From Aestuariibaculum sediminum (GTDB lineage: Bacteria > Bacteroidota > Bacteroidia > Flavobacteriales > Flavobacteriaceae), in assembly GCF_014596945.1 (NCBI RefSeq), contig NZ_JACVXB010000002.1, positions 368,172-432,171 on the forward strand: a stretch of DNA of 64,000 nt, given 5' to 3'. Within the stretch, counting starts at the first letter, position 1. Each line of letters begins with the position of its first letter. The notes below the pieces were generated by a model. The model was given only the letters and a program-made list of their open reading frames with translations, made no database searches and was not told where the DNA came from. Positions 10,828 to 19,084 of the stretch are shown one piece after another. The translations under genes and the position numbers were made by a program.

Positions 10828-11256
10828 TTAACCTTCTATAACATCTTTGTATTCATCAAAAAATGCTTCGAACAAACACATTTTTTCATTAAAAAACTCC
10901 ATAACATCACGCCAGGTATTCTTATTGTGAATTGACACTTTTTGATCTAAAGGCACGTAAATTCTTGAAATTTCCTTTTCGTTGTCTAAAAAATAAGTTT
11001 CATCGTAAATGGCGTCAGGTAAATAATCGTCTAACAAAATAGATTTTAAAGCCTCTAATTTTTTCCAGAATTTTATACGATATTCCAGATCGTCCTCTAA
11101 ATCTAAAGCCACTAAAGCCTTTTTATTATCGAAGTAAAATTTAAAACTAAATCCTTTTAATTTCGTGTTGTATAAAATCCATTTTCTGGGAAATGATTTT
11201 CCAAAACTCGTCCAAAATTCCTGTTTTAATTTTCTAGATTCTTCTTTACTAAACAT
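10828..11256 (-). CDS. DUF4268 domain protein
   Basis: A 142-residue acidic protein matching DUF4268, a family otherwise found as a C-terminal domain in restriction-like or nuclease-like proteins. Recognisable pieces are the start with LKQEFWTSFGKSF, FKFYFDNKKALVALDLED and the C-terminal EFFNEKMCLFEAFFDEYKD. No catalytic motif is visible here and the protein is stand-alone. It lies 27 bp after the ZIP transporter gene on the same strand. Function is unknown. Confidence 0.75.
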   Translation of the reverse strand: MFSKEESRKLKQEFWTSFGKSFPRKWILYNTKLKGFSFKFYFDNKKALVALDLEDDLEYRIKFWKKLEALKSILLDDYLPDAIYDETYFLDNEKEISRIYVPLDQKVSIHNKNTWRDVMEFFNEKMCLFEAFFDEYKDVIEG

Positions 11257-11283
11257 AAAATAAAGTCTGTTCTAAACAACGAA

Positions 11284-11958
11284 TTAAATTAAATATGCTA
11301 CTCCAACACCTAAAATTATCGAGATAAATTTCGATAAATTAAATTTGTGACCGTCGGAACTTTCAAATAAAATCGTAGTAGAAATATGGAAAAATACACC
11401 AATAACGAGTGCATTAAACACTTGCGAGTAATGTGCTATGGTTTCCGAAGTTGTTGAAATTAAAGTCCCTAATGGTGTCATTAATGCAAAAACTAATAAA
11501 AATCCAGCAATTTGAATTTTTTTGTATTCCGATTGTAATAAAAACATGGTAATAATGGCGGCAACAGGAATTTTATGAATTAAAATACCATACACCATAT
11601 CGTTATGGTCATGAATAGCAAAACCTTCTAAAAAACTATGCAAACACAAGCTAATAAATAACGACCACGGAAAAGCGGTGTCTTCTTTATGTACATGAAC
11701 ATGTCCATGTTCAGCACCTTTTGAAAATAACTCTAAAATGAGCTGTAGAAGTATACCTGAAACAATATAAACACCAGCTAATTTAGCATTTAAATGGTGA
11801 TACACTTCGGGAAGTAATTCAAATAATGTTAATGCCAGTAAAAAGGCCCCACTAAACGAGAGTAATAATTTGGTGTTTACCGATTTTTGCTTGTTTGTAA
11901 CTTGCGCTAAAACAAAACCAATAATAACTGCTAAAAACGGAAATAAAAATTTATTCAT
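11284..11958 (-). CDS. ZIP-family metal transporter
   Basis: A 224-residue inner-membrane transporter for zinc or related divalent metals. Eight hydrophobic segments are separated by a short His-rich loop (GAEHGHVHVHKEDTAF). The metal path signatures are LCLHSFLEGFAIHDHND in helix IV and GILIHKIPVAAII in helix V. The length is short but within the range of bacterial GufA/ZupT-like proteins. It sits between a methyltransferase gene (23 bp upstream) and the DUF4268 gene, all on the minus strand, probably one transcript. Metal specificity cannot be told. Confidence 0.9.
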   Translation of the reverse strand: MNKFLFPFLAVIIGFVLAQVTNKQKSVNTKLLLSFSGAFLLALTLFELLPEVYHHLNAKLAGVYIVSGILLQLILELFSKGAEHGHVHVHKEDTAFPWSLFISLCLHSFLEGFAIHDHNDMVYGILIHKIPVAAIITMFLLQSEYKKIQIAGFLLVFALMTPLGTLISTTSETIAHYSQVFNALVIGVFFHISTTILFESSDGHKFNLSKFISIILGVGVAYLI

Positions 11959-11981
11959 GCGATACGATACTCAACTAAGTA

Positions 11982-12713
11982 TTATTTAAAAATCATTACT
12001 AATCGTTCCGATGTTTTAGGATTAAATTTACGTAATTTATAATCGCCAAATACATCTAGTAAAAACACTCCGGCCGCTTCAAAAAGGGCTTCAAAATCGG
12101 CTAAGGTAAACGCTTTTACACATTCCTGAAAATTAAAATGTTCACCATCGGCAGAAAAACTAATGTCTTTAATGATATAATCGTTTTCCACATATCGCTT
12201 AAGGTGAAATTCAATACCTTCTACAGTTTTTGTTTCTTCTGGTACCAAATGATCAATGATAAATTCACTATTCATAAAATCGATAACGGCAAAACCAGAA
12301 GTGTTTAAATTGGCTTTTATCGCTTTTATGGTGTTTAAGTTATCTTCATCTTTATCAAAATACCCAAAACTAGTAAACAAATTAAAAACGGCATCAAACT
12401 GCTTATTAAACGGTTTACACATGTCGTGAACTGCAAAATGCAGGTTTTCATTCTCAAACTGTTTAGCAAATGCAATGCTGTTTTCACTTAAATCGGCGCC
12501 CGTTACATGGTACCCCAAAGAATTTAAATATACAGCATGACGGCCACGACCACAAGCCAAATCCAATATCGAACCGTTTTCTGGTAAGTTTAAATACTCG
12601 GTAAGCGTATCCATAAAATGCTGCGCTTCACTATCGTCTCGGTCTTTATATAATATATGATAAAATGGTGTGTCGAACCATGAGGTAAACCATTTTGTAG
12701 TATCTTTATTCAT
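11982..12713 (-). CDS. Class I SAM-dependent methyltransferase
   Basis: A 243-residue Rossmann-fold methyltransferase with motif I ILDLACGRGRHAVYLNSLG and the acidic motif II end GADLSENSI, and motif IV-like FDAVFNLFTSFGYF. I chose the ATG at 12713 (MNKDTTKWFTSWFDTP) since homologues start at this WFTSWFDTPYYH region and the longer frame to 12782 would translate through a palindromic GC-rich repeat. Substrate is unknown; the family is common beside ZIP transporters in flavobacteria, but no functional link is established. Confidence 0.85.
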   Translation of the reverse strand: MNKDTTKWFTSWFDTPFYHILYKDRDDSEAQHFMDTLTEYLNLPENGSILDLACGRGRHAVYLNSLGYHVTGADLSENSIAFAKQFENENLHFAVHDMCKPFNKQFDAVFNLFTSFGYFDKDEDNLNTIKAIKANLNTSGFAVIDFMNSEFIIDHLVPEETKTVEGIEFHLKRYVENDYIIKDISFSADGEHFNFQECVKAFTLADFEALFEAAGVFLLDVFGDYKLRKFNPKTSERLVMIFK

Positions 12714-12724
12714 AGATGTTTTAT

Positions 12725-12746
12725 GGGGTTCCCCGAATACTCGGGG
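12725..12746. repeat. GC-rich palindromic intergenic hairpin
   Basis: CCCCGA/TCGGGG stem (12731-12736 with 12741-12746) with an ATAC loop, overlapping an alternative GGGG-TT-CCCC hairpin (12725-12734). It lies just 5' of the methyltransferase start. Such CCCCGAGTA-type hairpins recur in flavobacterial intergenic regions; only this copy is seen in the window. Confidence 0.5.
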
Positions 12747-12907
12747 CAGGCTTTCAGTTATATCTTTTTTATCAATTACCATTGGGCAATTATAAAAAAG
12801 GATGCCACTTCAATCCTTAACCTAAATTGATAATATCGTTAAATTCACGCAAAATTACGCTATTTTTGCTGTAATAAAAAAGAACAGACAGTAAGTCATA
12901 TAAAATA

Positions 12908-14065
12908 ATGGGAGAAAATTATGAAATGGTTGCCAAAACCTTATTTGGTTTTGAAGATTTATTAGAAAAAGAGTTAACGCAACTAGGTGCTCAGCACATA
13001 AAAAAAGGAGTGAGAAGTGTTTCTTTTGTTGGAGATAAAGGCTTTATGTATAAGGCTAATTTAGCATTACGAACTGCCATAAAAATATTAAAACCCATTA
13101 CAAGTTTTACGGTTAACAGTGAAGAAGAATTGTATAGCAAAATGTATGCTATGAACTGGGCTGATTATTTAAAACCTACTGGAACATTAGCCATTGATGC
13201 CACGATTCATTCAAAACAATTTACACATTCCTTATTTATTGCACAAAAAGCTAAAGATGCCATTGTAGATAAGTTTCGCGATACGACGGGACAACGTCCT
13301 AATGTCGATTTGAAATTTCCCGATTTAAAGGTTAATGTTCGTATTGATAGAAACCAGTGTACTATTTCGTTAGATTCTTCAGGAGATTCTTTACATAAAA
13401 GAGGGTATAAACTGGCTACTAATATAGCACCGATTAATGAAGTTCTGGCCGCAGGATTAATTATGTTATCTGGTTGGGATGGGCAAAGTGATTTTATGGA
13501 TCCAATGTGTGGTAGTGGTACGATGCTAATCGAAGCGGCAATGATAGCCTGTAATATACCGCCAAACTTAATGCGAAAAGAGTTTGCTTTTGAGCGTTGG
13601 CAAGATTGGGATGTTGATTTGTTTGAAAAAATAGAAGAGTCGCTTTTAAATAAAACCCGAGATTTCCATTTTAATATTACAGGATACGATAAAGCGCCAA
13701 GTGCAGTTAAAAAAGCTATTGAAAATATTAAACATGCCGAACTGGACGATTTTATTACTGTTAAGCATGAAGATTTTTTTAAAACTCAAAAAGGGGGCGA
13801 AAGAAAATTACATATGGTCTTTAATCCGCCTTATGGTGAGCGCTTAAATATAGATTTACAAGAATTTTATAAAGATATAGGTGATACCTTAAAACAGAAT
13901 TACCCTAATACCGATGCCTGGTTTATAACCAGTAATCTTGAAGCTTTAAAATACGTAGGCTTACGTCCATCAAGAAAAATTCAATTATACAATGCCAAAT
14001 TAGAATCACGTTTGGTAAAATACGAGATTTACGCTGGTAGTAAAAAAGGGAAGTATATGAAGTAA
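12908..14065 (+). CDS. THUMP-domain 23S rRNA (guanine-N2) methyltransferase, RlmL-N-like
   Basis: A 385-residue RNA methyltransferase. The N-terminal ferredoxin-like/THUMP half (VAKTLFGFEDLLEKEL to RIDRNQCTISLDSSGDSLHK, residues 1-165) binds RNA. The catalytic half has motif I DPMCGSGTMLIEAAMIA near residue 200 and motif IV MVFNPPYGERL near 305; the NPPY signature indicates methylation of a base exocyclic amine. It matches the RlmL N-terminal module and lacks the RlmK half. The ATG at 12908 is the only suitable start. A Bacteroidota -7-like TATTTTTG lies about 40 bp upstream. Confidence 0.88.
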   Translation: MGENYEMVAKTLFGFEDLLEKELTQLGAQHIKKGVRSVSFVGDKGFMYKANLALRTAIKILKPITSFTVNSEEELYSKMYAMNWADYLKPTGTLAIDATIHSKQFTHSLFIAQKAKDAIVDKFRDTTGQRPNVDLKFPDLKVNVRIDRNQCTISLDSSGDSLHKRGYKLATNIAPINEVLAAGLIMLSGWDGQSDFMDPMCGSGTMLIEAAMIACNIPPNLMRKEFAFERWQDWDVDLFEKIEESLLNKTRDFHFNITGYDKAPSAVKKAIENIKHAELDDFITVKHEDFFKTQKGGERKLHMVFNPPYGERLNIDLQEFYKDIGDTLKQNYPNTDAWFITSNLEALKYVGLRPSRKIQLYNAKLESRLVKYEIYAGSKKGKYMK

Positions 14066-14100
14066 AGCGTTAGATTTATTACTACATTATTATAAAAGTA

Positions 14101-14136
14101 AAAGCCAGTTAAAGTTAATAACTGGCTTTATTTTTT
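14101..14136. terminator. Bidirectional intrinsic terminator
   Basis: Perfect 11-bp stem AAAGCCAGTTA/TAACTGGCTTT (14101-14111 with 14119-14129) followed by a T-run. It serves the THUMP methyltransferase and possibly the convergent aguA. Confidence 0.88.
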
Positions 14137-14157
14137 ATTACAAAAATTGGGATTAAG

Positions 14158-15198
14158 TTATTCAGGAATCTGCTGACTTAAACAATGCAGTGTTCCAAAT
14201 CCCCAAATAAAGTCCGTTGCCGATATTCCAATAACTTCGCGATTAGGGAAACATTCAGCAATAATATTTAATGCTTTTCGGTCGTTGGCATCGTTAAAAG
14301 TAGGCACTAAAACAGCTTTATTAATAATTAAAAAATTAGCATAACTGGCCGGCAATCGAATGCCATCGAAGTCTAATTTTTTAGGCATTGGTAGGATAAC
14401 AATATTTGGCGTTTTGCCGTTTTCTAATTTTGATTCCTGAAGACGTTTTAAATTATCTTGAAGTGGTTTGTAATTTGCATCATCAGGGTTCGTTTCTACA
14501 ACGGTAATAATGGTGTCTTCGTTTACAAATCGCGCCAAATCATCGACATGGCCGTGGGTGTCGTCGCCTTCAACACCATTACCTAACCAAATGACATTGT
14601 TAACCCCTAAATATTCTTTAAAAACGGTTTCGTAGTCGGCTTTGGTGAAACCTTCGTTTCGTACTTGAATACTAGGGTGTAGCAAGCACTCTTCTGTGGT
14701 TAACAGGGTGCCTTTGCCATTAACATCGATAGCGCCGCCTTCAACAATAACAGGTTTACCTTTATAGGTGACTTGAGTGAGTGGAATGTTTAAAAAATCA
14801 GCTACTTTTTGAGGAATGGCTTTGTCTAATTTAAAGTTGTTATATTTTGCCCAACCATTAAAATTGAAGTTTAAAGCTTGGCGTTCATTTCCTTTTTTAA
14901 CAATAATAGGCCCAGAATCTCGCATCCAGCTTCGATTGGTTTTGTGCACCATAAACGAAACATGACTCATGTTTACATGTGCCATTTCTAACAATCCAAT
15001 AACTTTTGCCTTTAATTTTTCGGATGCAACCACAACAATAACCCCTTCTACGGACGCTACTTTTTTAATAAACTCAACAAAGGCCCATTGAATAGCTTCG
15101 TATTTTCCCGGCCAATCATTTCCATTATGTGGAAAACAGAGTAAAACAGCTTGTTGTTGTTCCCATTCTGCAGGGAATATCCATTGCTCTTTATTCAT
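14158..15198 (-). CDS. aguA: Agmatine deiminase
   Basis: Hydrolyses agmatine to N-carbamoylputrescine and ammonia in putrescine synthesis. The 346-residue sequence shows the guanidino-modifying enzyme features: WMRDSGPIIV near residue 93, EGGAIDVNGKGTLLTTEECL, the catalytic GDDTHGHVDDLARFV near 220, and the catalytic cysteine in GFGTLHCLSQQIPE close to the C-terminus. Its start codon overlaps the stop codon of aguB by one base, so the two are translationally coupled and consecutive in the pathway. No arginine decarboxylase is in the window. Confidence 0.95.
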   Translation of the reverse strand: MNKEQWIFPAEWEQQQAVLLCFPHNGNDWPGKYEAIQWAFVEFIKKVASVEGVIVVVASEKLKAKVIGLLEMAHVNMSHVSFMVHKTNRSWMRDSGPIIVKKGNERQALNFNFNGWAKYNNFKLDKAIPQKVADFLNIPLTQVTYKGKPVIVEGGAIDVNGKGTLLTTEECLLHPSIQVRNEGFTKADYETVFKEYLGVNNVIWLGNGVEGDDTHGHVDDLARFVNEDTIITVVETNPDDANYKPLQDNLKRLQESKLENGKTPNIVILPMPKKLDFDGIRLPASYANFLIINKAVLVPTFNDANDRKALNIIAECFPNREVIGISATDFIWGFGTLHCLSQQIPE

Positions 15199-16085
15199 TA
15201 ATCAATGACTCTTTTAGTGATATCTCCATATTTATCAATACGTCGGTCTCTTAAAAATGGCCAATTCTGACGTACATTTTCTTGAAGGGTTAAATCAACT
15301 TCGGCTATTAGAATTTCTTCTTGATCTACCGAGGCCTGCGCTAATATTTCTCCTTGAGGACCAGCAATAAATGAAGATCCCCAAAATTCTATACCGTTGG
15401 TATCTGGTAAATATTTTTCTAAACCAATACGGTTTGCTGCTGCAACATAAATTCCGTTAGCAACGGCATGTCCGCGCATTACATTCATCCAAGCGCCTTG
15501 TTGGTTTTCTCCAAATTCAGCCTTTTCCTGAGGGTGCCAACCAATTGCTGTTGGGTAAAATAGTACTTCGGCACCTTGTATTGCCGTTAACCTAGCCGCC
15601 TCAGGATACCATTGATCCCAACAAATTAAGGTCCCTATATTTCCTTTTTTAGTAGGGAAGGACTTAAATCCGATATCGCCGGGTGTAAAATAGAATTTTT
15701 CATAAAAATGCGGATCATCCGGGATATGCATTTTTCGGTATAACCCAGCTTCTGAGCCATCGGAATCGATAATGTAAGCACTGTTATGATAAACACCTGC
15801 CATGCGTTTTTCGAAGAATGGCACAATAATTACAACGCCAAGTTCTTTGGCTAAACTACTAAATGCATTAAACGATGTGCTGTATAATGGTTCCGCAAAC
15901 GCGAAATTATCGACATCTTCGCTTTGGCAAAAATAGTGACTGCTATAAAGTTCGGGTAATGAGATAACCTCTGCACCTTGTTTGGCAGCATCTTTTACCC
16001 ACTGAATACATTTGTTTAAATTGTTTTCAGGTGTGTTATTCAAGTTTAATTGAATAACAGCAATTTTATACGTGTTTTTAGGCAT
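15198..16085 (-). CDS. aguB: N-carbamoylputrescine amidohydrolase
   Basis: A 295-residue nitrilase-superfamily enzyme turning N-carbamoylputrescine into putrescine, CO2 and ammonia. The Glu-Lys-Cys triad is visible as SLPELYSSHYF (Glu near 42), LYRKMHIPDDPHF (Lys near 118) and LICWDQWYPEAARL (Cys near 155). Length and HYFCQ motif match plant and bacterial AguB. It is the first gene of an aguBA unit. A TATCTTTG box on the minus strand (16113-16106) resembles the Bacteroidota -7 element, about 20 bp before the ATG. Confidence 0.95.
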   Translation of the reverse strand: MPKNTYKIAVIQLNLNNTPENNLNKCIQWVKDAAKQGAEVISLPELYSSHYFCQSEDVDNFAFAEPLYSTSFNAFSSLAKELGVVIIVPFFEKRMAGVYHNSAYIIDSDGSEAGLYRKMHIPDDPHFYEKFYFTPGDIGFKSFPTKKGNIGTLICWDQWYPEAARLTAIQGAEVLFYPTAIGWHPQEKAEFGENQQGAWMNVMRGHAVANGIYVAAANRIGLEKYLPDTNGIEFWGSSFIAGPQGEILAQASVDQEEILIAEVDLTLQENVRQNWPFLRDRRIDKYGDITKRVID

Positions 16086-16203
16086 TTTAAACTATTAATT
16101 TTAAACAAAGATATATAATTTTTAAATGAAGAAGTTTAATTATTTTGAACGAAATTTTAGCAAAATTAGGTGTTATATCTTATTGTTTTTATAGTGTGTA
16201 AAT

Positions 16204-16245
16204 AAAAAAAAAAGCCTTGCAGTTTTGTATAACGTGCGAGGCTTT
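16204..16245 (-). terminator. Intrinsic terminator of the DUF6452-DUF6048 unit
   Basis: 11-bp stem AAAGCCTTGCA/TGCGAGGCTTT (16211-16221 with 16235-16245, one G-T pair); on the minus strand it is followed by about ten T. Confidence 0.85.
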
Positions 16246-16266
16246 ATAATTTAAAACGTTTAAAAG

Positions 16267-16995
16267 TTACTTTTCTTTTTTGTACAATGGAATGCGATAC
16301 GATAATGTATAACCATAGCCTACCCCAATGCCGCTGCTATCGTATGTTTTATGAAAACCGGGTATATAAATATTCTGGAAATTACCAGGGTCTGTTTCGG
16401 TAGCTAAGAATTTTAATTGCGCATTCAGACCTAAATACAAATTGGTAAATAACTCTACTTTTATTCCTAATATGATTTCTGCCCAAAATGCCGTTAAACC
16501 ATCTATGGTTTTAGATTCCTCTGAAGTATACTGATTCCAATATTGGGTTGTATTATAAATGGTGTAATTGTTTAAATCATGACTAAATGTACTGCCTCCA
16601 ACTCGAAAACCGAAATAAACCATGTTATCCATGTCTAGCCAGTTTTGATACATATTATAGTCAATTCCACCTTTTATATATCCTCCCTTTGTAGTAACGT
16701 TTAAATACTCATTGACGTTGGTTTTTTCTTCGTAACCTAATTCACCTGCTATATAGAGTTTTTGTTTTATTCGGTAATCTGCCGAAATTTCAAATCCACT
16801 ATATTCATCATCGAGGGTTGAGCGGATAAGTTTTCCAATATCTCCCCCAACACGCAGGCCATATTTTAATTTTATTTTAACCGAGTCGTTAGCGATGCTG
16901 GTAATGCTGTCGTTTTGGGCATGAGCGCTAAAACAAAACAACAGTAGACATACCAAGCTATTAATGGAAAATATTGAAATGTGTTGTTGTTTCAT
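16267..16995 (-). CDS. DUF6048 outer-membrane beta-barrel protein
   Basis: A 242-residue protein with a signal peptide ending at SAHAQ and alternating aromatic/hydrophobic beta-strands (KYGLRVGGDIGKLIRS, ISADYRIKQKLYIAGELGYE, FAGFRVGGSTFSHDL-like, FTNLYLGLNAQLKF), ending in YTLSYRIPLYKKEK. This is the pattern of a small outer-membrane barrel. It overlaps the 3' end of the DUF6452 gene by 35 bp in another frame, which indicates tight co-expression. The function is unknown; the pair next to rlmD is a recurring flavobacterial arrangement. Confidence 0.8.
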   Translation of the reverse strand: MKQQHISIFSINSLVCLLLFCFSAHAQNDSITSIANDSVKIKLKYGLRVGGDIGKLIRSTLDDEYSGFEISADYRIKQKLYIAGELGYEEKTNVNEYLNVTTKGGYIKGGIDYNMYQNWLDMDNMVYFGFRVGGSTFSHDLNNYTIYNTTQYWNQYTSEESKTIDGLTAFWAEIILGIKVELFTNLYLGLNAQLKFLATETDPGNFQNIYIPGFHKTYDSSGIGVGYGYTLSYRIPLYKKEK

Positions 16996-17509
16996 CTTCT
17001 ACAGATTGGTTATCGTTTAGAGGCTGCCTTGCTTTTATCCAGTTATCATTATCGCTTTCAACTGTAAGCGTTACGTTTTTAAAAATGGTTTTATAACCAC
17101 ATGCTCGCGATACAAATACCTCTTCTCGGCTGTAATTTATGGTGATTAAATCTGGATTGCCGTTTGGGAAATCGTCACTCGTGTCATCTGGAGTACCATT
17201 ATCGTTTACCGAAAAGTTATTAAAAATTATAAATTGAGTTGTGTTTTCGTAAGTTTTAAGAGGTAAAGCTAGCTGCGTTACCGAGCCAGTGGTACTGATA
17301 GGTAGTGGATTTCCATCATCATCAATACCAGATACGGCAAGGTTTACAACTTTTTTCTTGCTCTCCTGATTATTAACGTCGTAAAAATCTACAATTAAGT
17401 TAGGCGTAGTCGGTGTGCTTCCTGGGCATAAATCGTCGCGCTCGCAACCGATATTAATGCCTGTTAAGAGCGTTAAAACTAATAGAGAAATAATTTTTAA
17501 GTATTTCAT
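16961..17509 (-). CDS. DUF6452 lipoprotein
   Basis: A 182-residue lipoprotein with signal peptide and lipobox TGINIGC (Cys near residue 22). The mature part begins ERDDLCPGSTPTTPNLIVDF and matches the DUF6452 family, a Bacteroidota-specific beta-rich family without known role. It overlaps the downstream DUF6048 barrel gene by 35 bp, suggesting a lipoprotein/barrel pair in the outer membrane. It follows rlmD on the same strand after a 63-bp gap. Confidence 0.8.
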   Translation of the reverse strand: MKYLKIISLLVLTLLTGINIGCERDDLCPGSTPTTPNLIVDFYDVNNQESKKKVVNLAVSGIDDDGNPLPISTTGSVTQLALPLKTYENTTQFIIFNNFSVNDNGTPDDTSDDFPNGNPDLITINYSREEVFVSRACGYKTIFKNVTLTVESDNDNWIKARQPLNDNQSVEDETTTHFNIFH

Positions 17510-17572
17510 TCTTATGTTTAAATAGGTTGAATCTATTTGTTTAGGATTGGCAATTTAGGGATTTAATATGAA

Positions 17573-18982
17573 CTATCGCTTTTCTAGGAGTACAACATTT
17601 TCAACATGAAATGTTTGTGGAAACATATCGACTGCCTGTGTTTTAACTACTTTATACATAGCATCCATTATAGCTAAATCTCTTGCTTGAGTGGCACTAT
17701 TACAACTCACATAAACCACTTTTTTGGGTGCAATATTTAATATTTGCTGAACGACGTCTTTATGCATTCCATCCCTAGGGGGATCGGTAATTATAATATC
17801 CGGAATTCCATGTGTATTAATAAACTCTTGATTAAATACGTTTTTCATATCTCCTACAAAAAACTCACAATTATCAATATTATTGCGTTCAGCATTTTCT
17901 TTTGCAGCAGCAATGGCATCAGGAACGGCCTCAACACCTATAACTTTCTTGGCATTTTTAGAAACGAATTGAGCAATGGTTCCTGTTCCTGTGTACAGGT
18001 CGTAAACCAATTCATTTCCAGTTAATCCCGCAAAGTTTCTAGTTATTTTATAGAGCTCGTATGCTTGTTCAGAATTGGTCTGATAGAAGGATTTTGCATT
18101 AATTTTAAACTTTAAGCCTTCCATTTCTTCAAAAATGTGGTCTTCACCTTTGTAACAAATAATGTCCTGATCGTAAATGGTGTCATTGGCTTTACCATTT
18201 ATTACATAAAGAAGTGACGTAATTTGGGGAAATTTATCAGAAATAAAATCTAACAGCAACTCGCGTTTTTCTTTGTCTTCTTTAAAGAACTGAATAAGCA
18301 CCATAATATCGCCAGTAGTTGAAGTACGAATCATCATGGTACGTAATAATCCTGTTTGATTTCGGGTGTTAAAAAATTCAAGACCGTTATCAATTGCAAA
18401 AGCTTTAACTTCATTACGTATATCGTTAGAAGGATCTTGTTGTAAATGACATTTTTTAACATCTAAAATTTTATCCCACATGCCTGGAATATGAAACCCT
18501 AAGGCGTTTCTATCGCCTAAATCTTTGTCGGATTGCACTTCTTCTAGGGTTAACCAACGACTGTCACTAAAAGAGAATTCCATTTTATTTCGATAGAAAT
18601 ATTGTTTTTCCGAGCCTAAAATAGGTGTAACTTCAGGAAGTTCGATATGACCTAAACGAGTTAAATTATTAGTAACCTCTTTTTGTTTATAATACAGTTG
18701 ATGCTCATAAGCCATATCTTGCCACTTACAACCACCACAAACACCAAAATGCTCACAAGCAGGTGCGGTTCGTTTATCGGATAATTTATGAAATACCGTT
18801 GCCTTACCCTCGTAATAGGCTTTACGAGCTTTAAATGTTTGCACATCTACAACATCACCAGGAACTGCGTTTGGTAAAAATATAACTTTTCCATCTGGTG
18901 CTTTGGCAATGGTTTTACCCTTGGCACCTGCATCTACAACTTCAACGTTTGTAAATAATTGTTTTCTCTTTTTTCTAGACAT
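17573..18982 (-). CDS. rlmD: 23S rRNA (uracil-5-)-methyltransferase RlmD
   Basis: SAM-dependent enzyme making 5-methyluridine in 23S rRNA (U1939 in E. coli numbering). The 469 residues contain a TRAM domain, a [4Fe-4S] cluster motif CEHFGVCGGCKWQ (Cys near 75, 81, 84, with a fourth Cys near 165), motif I LVYDLYTGTGTIAQFV, DPPRDGMHKDVV and the catalytic cysteine in VVYVSCNSATQARDL. The ATG at 18982 (MSRKKRKQLF) is preferred; the longer frame adds MLYYFCI through a promoter-like TACTTTTG box. That box ends only 4 bases before the ATG, suggesting a very short or absent leader. Confidence 0.92.
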   Translation of the reverse strand: MSRKKRKQLFTNVEVVDAGAKGKTIAKAPDGKVIFLPNAVPGDVVDVQTFKARKAYYEGKATVFHKLSDKRTAPACEHFGVCGGCKWQDMAYEHQLYYKQKEVTNNLTRLGHIELPEVTPILGSEKQYFYRNKMEFSFSDSRWLTLEEVQSDKDLGDRNALGFHIPGMWDKILDVKKCHLQQDPSNDIRNEVKAFAIDNGLEFFNTRNQTGLLRTMMIRTSTTGDIMVLIQFFKEDKEKRELLLDFISDKFPQITSLLYVINGKANDTIYDQDIICYKGEDHIFEEMEGLKFKINAKSFYQTNSEQAYELYKITRNFAGLTGNELVYDLYTGTGTIAQFVSKNAKKVIGVEAVPDAIAAAKENAERNNIDNCEFFVGDMKNVFNQEFINTHGIPDIIITDPPRDGMHKDVVQQILNIAPKKVVYVSCNSATQARDLAIMDAMYKVVKTQAVDMFPQTFHVENVVLLEKR

Positions 18983-19027
18983 GATGCAAAAGTAGTAAAG
19001 CAATTGTTAGGGAGGAATAATTTCCAT

Positions 19028-19060
19028 AAAAAAAGTGACCAAAATTAATGATCACTTTTT
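19028..19060 (-). terminator. Intrinsic terminator after the MscS-type channel gene
   Basis: 9-bp stem AAAAAGTGA/TCACTTTTT (19030-19038 with 19052-19060) with a 13-base loop; T-run on the minus strand. It separates the channel gene from rlmD. Confidence 0.75.
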
Positions 19061-19084
19061 ATTACATAAAACGGTGTTTTTCTT

